From Colius striatus (Eukaryota > Chordata > Aves > Coliiformes > Coliidae), in the NCBI RefSeq assembly GCF_028858725.1, contig NC_084772.1, forward strand, positions 21,181,548 through 21,245,547: a stretch of DNA of 64,000 bases. The letters are read 5' to 3'. This document shows, piece after piece, positions 1 through 9,667 of the stretch; position 1 is the first letter of the stretch, and each line of letters opens with the position of its first letter. Position numbers and translations under genes: made by a program. A model generated the notes under the pieces. That model ran no database searches and was not told the DNA's origin. It worked only from the letters and a program-made list of their open reading frames with translations.

Positions 1-1464
1 AAACCTCTTTCAAGTCCTTCACTTGGGGTTTGCTTCTTCTCATCCGTTCGCACACGGGAACCCCTGAAACCTCACAGGCAGCTCTGAAACACAGCTCTTC
101 CCTGTGGCACAGGTCTCAGAGCAGACCAGTAGTGTAAAACTCCTGGATGAGGCAGCACTTGGCTCTGGGCAGCAGCAGCTCACACAGCTGAGCTCCGAAA
201 CTCCCAGCTTCAACGTCCGCCTTGTTTTACGGAAATCCAGACTTGTTTACTACGTGCTTGTCACGTTCATCACACCAGGCAGGGGGTGATGCAAGAGGCT
301 CAGAGAGCGCTGGGCCACGCTGCCTCTGGCTGCTGCCTCCAGCCCTGTGGGGCTTGAGAAGATGGGCAAAACTTCCCAGAGGTGTTGCTCGCATGGCAGC
401 GGGGCTGTGCTCGCTGAAAAGGAGGAAGCGTGGGAAACACGGTCTGTACCAACCCAGATTTGCTGTCACAACCTCGTGGTCAAGAGCTTTCCTGGAGAAG
501 GAGTTTCTGGCTCATCCAATCACCGTTGCAACAGTCCACGCAGCCTCTCAAAACCCACCTCTGTCAGGATGCCAGCGGGCAGAGACTTTGCAGCTCATTC
601 CAGGGCTGGTCTGTGCTGAAGCTGCCTCAGCCCCTCGGGGTCAGATGTGGGTTGGCTTCCAGCGAGCCAGCTGGAGCCCTGCTGGCAGGGCAGCTGCAGG
701 AGAGCAGGAGTCAGCGTGTCCCCTGCAGAACCTGCTGCAGAGGCTGCCTGGATCCTCCTGCAGCTAGAGGGCTGTGGTGCCAGCCAACTGGGGTCGTGGG
801 AGCTGCTCCCATGGAGCCGTGTGCCCCTGCAGGGAAGCCTCGTGGGTGCTCCTGTGTTTTTTGTCTGCTGCCTTTCTAAGTAGAAAGTCTTCCTGCAATG
901 ACTGTAATGATTGTCTGACCTTTTTTTAATGGCAGGAATCCATTAGGAGATTGCCATCGTAAGGCACTGTTAGAAGATAGTCATCTCCCAGGCACCTTCC
1001 CTGTCATTATCCCTCTCTGCATCCTCAAAACAAGCAGCTGGGCTCTCCTGTACCCTGGGGAGCTGGGCAGAAGCTGTGGGCTGCAGGACTCAAAGCCTCC
1101 ATGAATAAACGTGTGCCACACAACAAACACCTTGAGCCGAGCCCTAGCACTGACCCGAGCCCTAGCACTGACCCGTCTGCGGCGGCGCACGCCCTGCTTT
1201 CACTCTTTGTTTACCTGGGGGAACAGTGACCTGTTGACATGTTGCCTTAATCCTGTTTATTCATAAACAGGATGTTCCAGACTCGCACCTCACTCGTTTG
1301 GGATGTTTCCTGCCCGTCTGTGTCTCGGGAGACACAGCCTTTGCCTCTCCCTGCTTCTCCCCCGCCGCAGCAGCTTTCTGCTGTCCCAGCCGCGCAGGGG
1401 GAGTGACACAGGGGCATCTGCCTCCTGGCATCCCTGGCTGTAAGGGGCTGTTGGCTCTCCCCAG
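1..1464 (+). other. ZC3H18 intron, upstream part
   Basis: This stretch lies before the first ZC3H18 exon in the window and ends in a good acceptor (CCCCAG at 1459-1464). I looked for another serine/arginine-rich ZC3H18 exon and found none. The open frame at 104-289 is flanked by an AG but is not SR-rich and resembles nothing in the gene. The earlier exons, including the one for the CCCH zinc finger, must lie left of the window. Confidence 0.7.
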
Positions 1465-4400
1465 GTCCCTGAGCGTGAGCAGCGTCTCCTCCGTGTCCAG
1501 TGCCTCGTCCAGCAGCAGCTCGGTGCGCAGCGCCGACTCCGAGGACATGTACGCGGACCTGGCCAGCCCCGTCTCCTCGGCCAGCTCCAGATCCCCCACC
1601 CCAGCGCAGCAGAAGAAAGGTAGAGGTACCTGGTTTGGCATTTTCTTCTTCAAGGGGTCCTGGGAAAAGGGAGGGAGGGGAGGGGGTGGAAGCAGAGATC
1701 TATAGAGCTCGTTTGGTGGTGCTATGGGCTCCGGGAAGATTGTTGGGTGAGGGCTGGTTCTTGCAGCTGCTGTAGGCTCAGGAAGCCCAGAGGCTTCACT
1801 GGAGGAGGGTGAGACCATGGAGGGAGACAGGCTCTGGAGCCAAATACATATTCACATCCTCCTATTCACGTGTCTCTGGCTGTAGAGGTGCCTTTTGCTG
1901 CCTGGGGCTTCTGCCTGACGCCCCCTCTCACCCTTGCAAGGTGATGTCAAATCATGAGTGTCACATTGCTCTTCCTCTGCTTAGACCATAGCAGAGTTGT
2001 CAGCACGAAGCTTTCTGTTCTTGATCTTTCACATTAAGCATCCTCTCTCTGGAAACTCTGGTTTCCTGAGTCTCTTACCCTCGGGGCCACGTGCTGTGCC
2101 CCACTGGTGTGGGCTGCTTCAGTGCCTGGAGCAGCATCCTCTCAGCCTACCCAAAGGGGAGGGCAGTGAGAGGAATGGGTTGCCAAGTCACTGCATCTGC
2201 TCTCCGGTTTCAACAGGAAAGTCAAAAAAAGAAGATAGTGCTAAAGAGGAGAAGAGGAAACGAGATGTGCCCACTCAGCTCCTGAAATCAGCCAAGCCCA
2301 CCCAGGGGAGCAAATCACAGCAGCTCCTCCAGACCCAGCAGCCCTCAGCCCCCCAGTCTCAGCAGGGTGGCTTCAGCGCCCACAAAGAGATCAAACTGAC
2401 TCTCTTGAATAAGGTGAGAGGTGGGGTTGGGGGCGAGTCCCTCGGTGCAGGGGGGGCTGGCTGCTGGGAAGGGGGAGCTCCAGGCTGTCAGGGTGAGCTC
2501 AGCCAGGTAGGTCTGCAGCTGGGATTGAAGGAGGCCAACCAGAACCAGTCTGGCAGCACACACACCCTGTGGTGGCTTGAGTTTGGGACTGTGTTGGCGG
2601 CTGCCCTGGGGCACATTCCTGCTGGCAGCTTCAAGGGCTCTTCCCCGCTTTCTCGAAGGCTGCAGCCAGTCCCACATGTGCTGTGGGGCCTTGCCCAGGG
2701 AAGGCATGCTCCCCACACTCCCCAGCTCCCTCCCCCTGCCCGCCCCCTGCCAGCTGCTGACGAGTCACTAACTGAGTCAGGAGGTAAAAGTGGCTCTTGC
2801 CTCAGCTCCCCGGCTGCTGGCCACGGGCAACCTGCCTCTTTCCCCTTTACACCTGAGCCTGATGCCCTACTTGGGTGCCCTCAGCATCCAGATCATGTGG
2901 GAGAGCTGAGCCTCGTGGGGTGCTGAGCCAGAGCAGGGTGTTGGCCCCACTCAGGTGGGTGGGTTCCTGTTTTTGAAGTCTTTAATGTCTTTTCTCTTCC
3001 TGAGAGTCCAAATTCCCCACTGCAGTCTGAGGCCACAGTTTTCTTTACTTCCCTGTGCTGTGCTGTGAGGTGCCTTTGGAGGCTGTGAGGCATGCTCTGT
3101 GGGGAGGAGCTTGCCACTGCACAGAGCTGCTCCTGGAGGAAGGCACAGCCCCACGTGCCTCCCTGGCATTTGCTATCCCTGGTGCTGGGGAAAAGCAACT
3201 ACAAAATGCTGCTGTTTTCCTCCTTCTGACAGTAATGAGGTGAAAGCAGCATGAGTCCCAGTGCCAGAGCATGCAGTGTGGGGGCAGTTCTGTGGGACCA
3301 GTGATGTGCATCATGGGCACCTGTTGCAGGGAACACCTCTGTCTGCCCCCCTCCCCGGGGGGAAATCACAGCATAGCAAGGATTGGAAGGGACTTGTAGA
3401 GATCAAGTCCAACGCCCCTGCTAAGGCAGGGCCAAGTTCCTAGGGCAGGATGTGTCTGCTCAGCTCCATTTGTCTGTTTTAATTCCATTTCAGGCAGGTG
3501 ACAAAGGAAGCAGGAAGAGATATGAGCCAGCAGACAAAGACAGGCCGTCCTCTCCTCCAGCCAAACGGGCCAACCTGTCACCTGACAGAGGTGAGACATC
3601 AGCATCCCAGGGGACAGCATCTCGGGGACTCCCAGCCTGGCTGGGCTCCTGCTCTGTCCCCTCAAGGCAGTGTTCCAGCAACAAATATTCCTGTGAAAGC
3701 CTCTGCTTGCAAGAGTCCCCTCGCTGGAGAGGTTAATTGCAGGCACACATCCTCCCAGAGCCTCGGAGTGTGTGATCTGCCAGCAGATAACGCGGGCGGA
3801 TGAACGGTGGAGGTGAGACGCTCCGGTGTGTGAAGTAAGACAGGTGAGGTCAGCCCTGGGCAGGCCAAACCCAGCCTTGCCTTAGCTGTCTTGTGGTGCA
3901 CATTGCAAGGATTTTGGCTCCACTGTGTCTGTGTAACTCCACTGCAAAAACCCCAAAACTAAGGGCAGAAAAAAATACCCCTCCCCAAGCCTTTGCTTTG
4001 GAGCCGCAGTGTGATCGTCACACTCAGCCCACAGCAGCCGCCTCCCCTCTTGGGATGGCTGTGGATGTGGCTGTGGAAGCTGTAGGGCTTTCCCTCGCTG
4101 TATCCTGGGCTCTTGTGGTTTTGGATCTCAGTCCTCCAGAGGGAAAGGCTGGTGGCAGTGCTTAGGAAGGGAGCACAGGCTGCAACACTTGGCCGGGTCG
4201 CCCGGCCTGTGAAACGAGCCCGTTTCCCCACTCGTGGGTGACAGTCTCATCTGCCCCATGTGTTCAGACAGGCACAGGCTTTCCAAGTGTTCTCTGAATC
4301 CTCAGCAGCAGCGTGAGCACCTTGGAGAACCAAAGTGGATAGGCAGGGACCTAAATGCCACTTCAGCCTGTGCTGAAAAACACAGGGAGGGGGGGAGTTG

Positions 4401-7163
4401 TCAGCCAGAGGTGCCGGGTTTTGACGCGGGAGCCAGCGCTGCCACGTGATGTTGTTTTCCCTGCTGTCTCAGCTGTAGGTGTATCTTGTTGACTCTGGGT
4501 GCCAGCCAGAGGGGGAAAAAACACTGTCTTGTGCTAATAGCCTGGTTGCATTCAACTCCTGCAAAGGCAGTGTGGAAGGGACTGGGTGAGGTTGAAGTTC
4601 ACTGGGATGTAGTTCACAACTGCTGCTGTGCCGCAGACAAGTGAGCGGGCCGACTTGGCACAGCAGCCTGGATTTAGAGACACACTGAGGCAGCTGTGAG
4701 CATGTCCTTTGTTGTCTGTAGGTTATAAAGCATTTCTAAGCAGTGGCAAATGGGACACAAGCCCTGAGGGCAGCTCAGGCTCACTGCCCTGTGGCAAGAG
4801 GATTCATGGCTGAGTGGGATTTGGACCAGTGCACCCTCAGGCACACAGCCCACTCTGCAGCATCCCTGCACAAAGCTGGTTGGGGTTTGTGCCCCAAGTC
4901 TCACATAGAATCACAGAGTCATTTGGGTTGGAAAGGCCCTGTAAGCTGCTGCAGTCCCAGCCCTCCCCTCACCCTGCCCAGCCCAGCACTGACCCACAGC
5001 CCTCAGCACCTCAGCTCCAGGGCTTTGGGATCCCTCCAGGGCTGGGCACTCCCCCAGCTCCCTGGGCAGCCTGGCACAGGGGCTGACACCCCTCTCAGGG
5101 AAACAGTTTTGCCTTAGCTCCAACCTCAACCTCCCCTGGAGCAACTTGAGGCCATCCTGTGCTCAGTGGCTGGGGACTCCCCCCACAGCAAAGCTGGATA
5201 ATGCTGCTGCAGGCCCCCAGTGAGCTCCCCACCTCACTGAGTCTCCCCCAGCAGCTTTGTTGAGGCAGGGCACAGCAGGTCAGTCTGTGCTGCATAAACA
5301 CGGGATGATGCCTGTGAGTTGGCTCCAAAAGGGGCAGAGCTGCACTGGCCCAGTGCACCCCATTAACTGGCCAGCATGGAGCAGCTCAGGTACCCCGTTG
5401 TGCACAGACCTCATGGTCTGCCAGCAGAGCACTGACTCAGCCTAAAAAAAGCACAGTGGAGGAGCCTTCATCCAGCAGCTGGAGGGTGAGGAGGGGGCTG
5501 GCCTGACTCCCCTCAGGCTGTGTTTTGCACAGCTGACCACAGGGCACAGCCTTGGCTGGTTATTTGCTCTCCCTGAAGACGGGATGCCCAGGGGCAGGTC
5601 CCTTCCTTGGCTGCTGCTGGACTTGGCCTTTTGCAGGCCAGGCCTGGCTGCTCTGAGCAGAGCATGGTTCTGCTGCCAGGGTGGTGTGGGAGGCAGGGCA
5701 GCCACCTGGACCCTGGCAATGAGCAGAAGCATCTCACCTTGTCTTCTCCTGACAGGCTCTCGCGACAGGAAGGCGACGGGGAGACTCTCTTCACCCAAGC
5801 AAGAGCGACAGAGGGGCCAGAACCCGAAACCTTCTCCTGCACAGACAGACAGGTCAGTGCCTGCTCGTCCTCCTGGGGCTCAGGCTTCTCCAGCCCTTGG
5901 GTCACTCCTCTCAGGCAGCCCTGAGGCTCCCTGGCTGTGGTTTCCAGTTGCTGTGGAGGCAGAGTGAGAGGAAGGAGGCAAAGCTCCCTGGGCAGGAGCC
6001 AGAGGTGCTCAGCACTTGGTGCAGAAATGAAGCTCAACCTCTGCAGAGTGGCATTGATCACATCCTTAGTGCTTGACTCCCCCCCAGCAGCTGCTCTCTG
6101 GGTTGGGGGTGTCACAGTGGGGGTTGATGTGCCCTGTGCCCTGGCAGGAGGTGGTTACAGATACACTGGGGTTTTCTAGGGCACTTGTTGGGTCACACCT
6201 GCACAGCCCTGCTCCTCTCTGGTATGGTAGGACACAGTGTGGGTGGTGTGACAGAGGGGACAGTGACTCACACCCCCAGCACCATCAGCAGCCCAGGCTT
6301 TCCCCAGTGGTCTGAGTTGTTGGGGTGAGCCAGCCAAGGCCTGGAACAAGGCAGCCAAGGCCCAGCCCATGCCCTCAGTGAGCTACTGAGATGATGACAC
6401 CACCAAACCCCAGCAGGCTCCTGATGCCCCTCTGCTTCCTGGTCACAGCACCCTCATCCTCCTCTCTACAGGGATATGGTGGGAAGAGGGTTTGTTTCCA
6501 GCACACTGGTGCTGCTGGTGAGTTCCTCCTCACCCCCCTCTGCCCTCAGGAGCAGCTGAGGGAATGGAGGTGTTGAGCCTGGAGAAGAGGAGGCTGAGGG
6601 GCGACAGAAGCCCTCTCTGACACTCCCTGACAGGAGGCTGCAGGGAGCTGGGGGTCAGGCTCTGCTCCCAAGTGACAGGACAAGAGGAAATGGGCTCAGG
6701 TTGCCCCAGGGGAGATTGAGATTGGAGTTGAGGCAGAACTGTTTCCCTGAGAGGGGTGTCAGCCCCTGTGCCAGGCTGCCCAGGGAGCTGGGGGAGTGCC
6801 CAGCCCTGGAGGGACCCCAGAGGTGTGGGGCTGAGGTGCTGAGGGCTGTGGGTGAGCGGTGAGCTGGGCAGGGTGAGGGAGGGCTGGGTCTGCAGGGGCT
6901 CTGAGAGCTTCTCCAGCCACACTCTGTGACTGTGGTTCCTCTCCTCTCCTCTCTCCCCTGCCAGGAAGCGGCAGCTCTCGCCTCAGTCCAAGAGCAGCAA
7001 AGTGACGAGTGTCCCGGGCAAAGCGCCGGAGCCGGGCCCGGGGGGGGCCAAGGGGGGCAAGGCCAGCACCCTGTCCCGGCGGGAGGAGCTGCTCAAGCAG
7101 CTCAAGGCCGTGGAAGACGCCATCGCCCGCAAACGGGCCAAGATCCCCGGCAAGGCCTCGTGA
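1465..7163 (+). CDS. ZC3H18: Zinc finger CCCH domain-containing protein 18, C-terminal exons (partial)
   Basis: Five exons are visible: 1465-1619, 2217-2413, 3494-3590, 5756-5852 and 6965-7163 (TGA at 7161-7163). Their phases join without a break and give about 248 C-terminal residues. The first exon holds a serine-rich run (LSVSSVSSVSS) followed by SADSEDMYADLASP. The second is lysine-rich and ends in HKEIKLTLLNK. The last carries the acidic/basic helix STLSRREELLKQLKAVEDAI and ends KIPGKAS. These blocks match vertebrate ZC3H18, a nuclear protein known to link the cap-binding complex to the RNA exosome through NEXT and to PAXT-type decay. The CCCH finger lies outside the window. A CR1 fragment sits in each of the last three introns. 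The family identification is firm; the role is taken from family knowledge. Confidence 0.95.
3362..3440 (-). mobile_element. CR1 LINE fragment (3' end)
   Basis: A short block reading 'tcacagcatagcaaggat' and then 'tggaagggac' is the reverse complement of the typical CR1 3' tail (ggtcccttccaacccaaa). It lies in the ZC3H18 intron just before the exon at 3494. It is a small degraded remnant with no coding part. Confidence 0.6.
4907..5150 (-). mobile_element. CR1 LINE fragment (3' region)
   Basis: It begins with 'agaatcacagagtcatttgg' and continues through the 'cagctccagggctttgggat' and 'cctctcagggaaacagtttt' blocks that recur in many copies in this window. Oriented on the minus strand, it is 5'-truncated as usual for CR1. 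It lies in the ZC3H18 intron between 3590 and 5756. Confidence 0.8.
6549..6921 (+). mobile_element. CR1 LINE fragment
   Basis: This is a plus-strand copy that starts in 'aggagcagctgagggaatgg' and runs through 'tgacaggaggctgcagggag' to the 'gagcttctccagcc' end. It lies in the last ZC3H18 intron, about 45 bases before the final exon. The same consensus appears reversed at 26860-27600 and 40980-41520. Confidence 0.8.
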
Positions 7164-7896
7164 GCCCAGCCCTCGGACTGTCCCTGTTTTTATAAACAGT
7201 GCCCAGCAGCCCGGTGCATTTTGCAGTTTTTGTCTTCTTTTGGCTGCGGTTCTTTTTACAGGAAAGAAAACTAAACAAAAACCAACCAGACACACAAAGC
7301 CCCCAACACCAGCCCCCCCCAGCCCCAGCCCCGGGGAGCCGCTGCCCGCGGAGCCGCCTGGCAACACCTCACCCCACCACCCACCCCCGGGGGGTGCTGC
7401 CAGCAGCCGCCTGGCACCGCCTCGCCCCGGCTCCCCAGGGCCAGGGGGGCTCTGCCCCCACTCCCCAGCCCCCCGGGGCCGCCAGCCCCTTCGGCTGCTC
7501 TCGCTGCCCCCCCTCCCCTTCCCCCCTTTGCTAGAGCCTCCCGTTGTATTCCCCTAGTTGAGCCCCTGCTGTGTGTCGAGTGTCCTCAGCGCTGCAGTTG
7601 CAGATCCTGTGTAAGGAGAGAGCCGACCTCTGCTGTGACCTGCTGGCAACGAAACCTCCTCCCCCCTCCCTCCCCACACCGGCAACGACAAATATATCTA
7701 TATTCTTGACTGAAGCCTCGACTGGGACAATGACCTGTCTTTTCTTTGCAGCAGCAGCTTGCTTTGGTTGCCTGGGCAGGAGCCCTGAAGCTGTTCTGGG
7801 GGTGTCTGTCCAACCAGGAGGGTCCTCTGGGTTTTTCTTTCTCCTCTCTTTCTTTCTTTCTGGGTTTTTTTTTTTGAGGGATCTCCCTGAAATAAA
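7164..7896 (+). other. ZC3H18: ZC3H18 3' UTR with poly(A) signal
   Basis: This is non-coding sequence after the ZC3H18 stop. It is C-rich in its first half and T-rich near the end (TTTTTTTTTT around 7865). It closes with a canonical AATAAA at 7891-7896. Cleavage is expected about 10-30 bases further on. Confidence 0.8.
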
Positions 7897-9075
7897 GTAT
7901 TTTGATAACCAGTCTCTCCCTTTCTCTTCTCTGCTGCTGTCCCCCTCCTCATCCCTATGGGGTGCAGCTTATCTCATCTCCCCCCTGTCCTGCCTTTGCT
8001 GCTTGAAGAGTTGGAAGAGTGGCTGTGTGTGGGAGGAACACACTCCCTGGCCTCTGCCCTTGAGCCCACCCCCAGCTTCACACCCGGTATCCAACCAGTA
8101 GCCAACTGGGAGGAAAGGTTCAGGGGCAGCTTCCCCTGGGAGTTCTGGGCTCATCTGGCCTGGTGGGGGATGAGCTGTGGGGTCCCTTCACCTCATCTGC
8201 TGCAGATGCAGGGGGAGCTGGGTGGGAGCCTGTCTGCCTGGGAGGGGTGCACCCCATAAAGTGGGTGCAAAACAGGTGCTAAATCCTGTTCTCTTTGGTC
8301 AAAAGGCCAAACAGTGGCCAAGCTTCATCCTGCCATGAGGCAAAGCTGCGTCTCCACCTTTCGCCCCACTCCTCCCAGTGCAGTGCTTCCTGCTGGACTG
8401 GGACCACTGAGGCTGAAACCTGAGCTTCAATCCTTCCCCTGCACCCCAAAGGTGTTGAGCCCAGGGCTCTGGGCAAGCTGCCACACTCCATGCAAGCCCA
8501 AACTTGGCTCTTCAGTGGCTACAAAGGAGGGAGGAGGTGACTGGGTGGCAAAATAACACAGACACACACACACCCCCCTATACCCCCTGTACTCAGCACC
8601 ATTGGAGCCACATCCTTTGCTGCTGGATGGGCAGAGAAGGAGGGGCTTAAGCTGTGGCTTTCTGGACTCTTTCCACAGTTGCCCAATTGGGGATTTCTGC
8701 TTCTGGCAACCCCAGGAAGGTGATGGTGATGTCACCCTTGGGCTTATGCAATAGGAGCTGGGGCAACCATGGGTCGAGGAGGGGGCTGAGGGGGCTGGTG
8801 GAGAGGGAGCCAGGGCATCCAGTGCCCCTCCACCAGCCCCCCCAGCCCCTCCTCGACCTCAACCACAACCCTCCCACTCCCCTCCACCCATCACCAAAGC
8901 ATCAGGCCAATCCCACTGTTAGTTTGCCCCCTTACCCCGAGGAATTTCTCCCCCCATCGCCATCCATCCCTTCATTACTTTAAGAGGTGAAGAGTTTGAT
9001 TTCCGGGCTGGAAACAAAACACAGAAGGAAGTCTGACAAAGCCCTGCGGGGAGGAGGAAAAAGGCAGCCAGAGCT
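7897..9075. other. Intergenic region ZC3H18-IL17C
   Basis: About 1.2 kb lies between the ZC3H18 poly(A) signal and the IL17C promoter. I see a short CA run at 8559-8571 and otherwise nothing that reads as an exon, RNA gene or known repeat. Confidence 0.6.
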
Positions 9076-9084
9076 GGAGTTTCC

Positions 9085-9085
<1 letters not shown>
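9076..9085 (-). promoter_or_regulatory. Possible NF-kB site upstream of IL17C
   Basis: On the minus strand the ten bases read TGGAAACTCC, one mismatch from the kB consensus GGGRNWYYCC. The site is about 50 bases upstream of the TATA box. IL17C in mammals is induced through NF-kB, so the position makes sense, but a one-mismatch ten-mer is weak evidence. Confidence 0.3.

Positions 9086-9086
<1 letters not shown>

Positions 9087-9116
<30 letters not shown>
9087..9116 (+). repeat. (GT)15 microsatellite in the IL17C promoter
   Basis: An uninterrupted GT dinucleotide run sits between the kB-like site and the TATA box. Its length is likely polymorphic, and it would change the spacing of promoter elements. 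Confidence 0.9.
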
Positions 9117-9118
<2 letters not shown>

Positions 9119-9136
9119 ATCAACCTGCCCCAACCC

Positions 9137-9144
9137 TATATAAA
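9137..9144 (+). promoter_or_regulatory. IL17C: TATA box of IL17C
   Basis: TATATAAA is followed by AGGAGG and a GC-rich stretch. A start of transcription about 25-30 bases downstream (near 9170) would give a 5' UTR of roughly 120 bases before the ATG at 9293. Inducible cytokine genes commonly use TATA promoters. Confidence 0.7.
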
Positions 9145-9292
9145 GGAGGCGGCGACCGAGGTGCTGCCACACAGCCGCCCGCATCCCCCGGGGTGGCAAG
9201 TCAAGAGGGATAACACCTCCCCCCTTCCCCCCCAGCCCCTCAAAACAGACCCCAACCGACCCCCTCACCGTGCTCCCCGCGACGCCTGACGG

Positions 9293-9636
9293 ATGGTAAC
9301 GCTGCAGGGAGGGGGTGGGTTGGATGCCATGTGCGTGGGGAGGGCGCACACGTGGGGCTGAGCGGGGCAGAGCGGTGCTGGCTCTGCACGTGGGGAGGGC
9401 GCTTTGTACACCGAAGGGATGGTCAGTATGGGGAGGGGGGGGTGTGATATGTGTGTGTGTGTGTGCCTGTATTGTGCAGGTGTGCACACACAGTGGTGCT
9501 AATAATGTATGTATGGCATGTGTGGGGGTATCTCTGTGTGTGTCCATGTATACAGATAGTCTCTGTACATACACGTGTATATAGAGATAGCTGTATATAT
9601 ATGTGTGTGTGTAGAGATAGATATAGATATATATAG

Positions 9637-9667
<31 letters not shown>

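Noticed and set aside
104-289. Possible extra exon at the window start
   Set aside because: It is preceded by an AG, but the peptide does not resemble ZC3H18 and no matching donor with conserved sequence follows.
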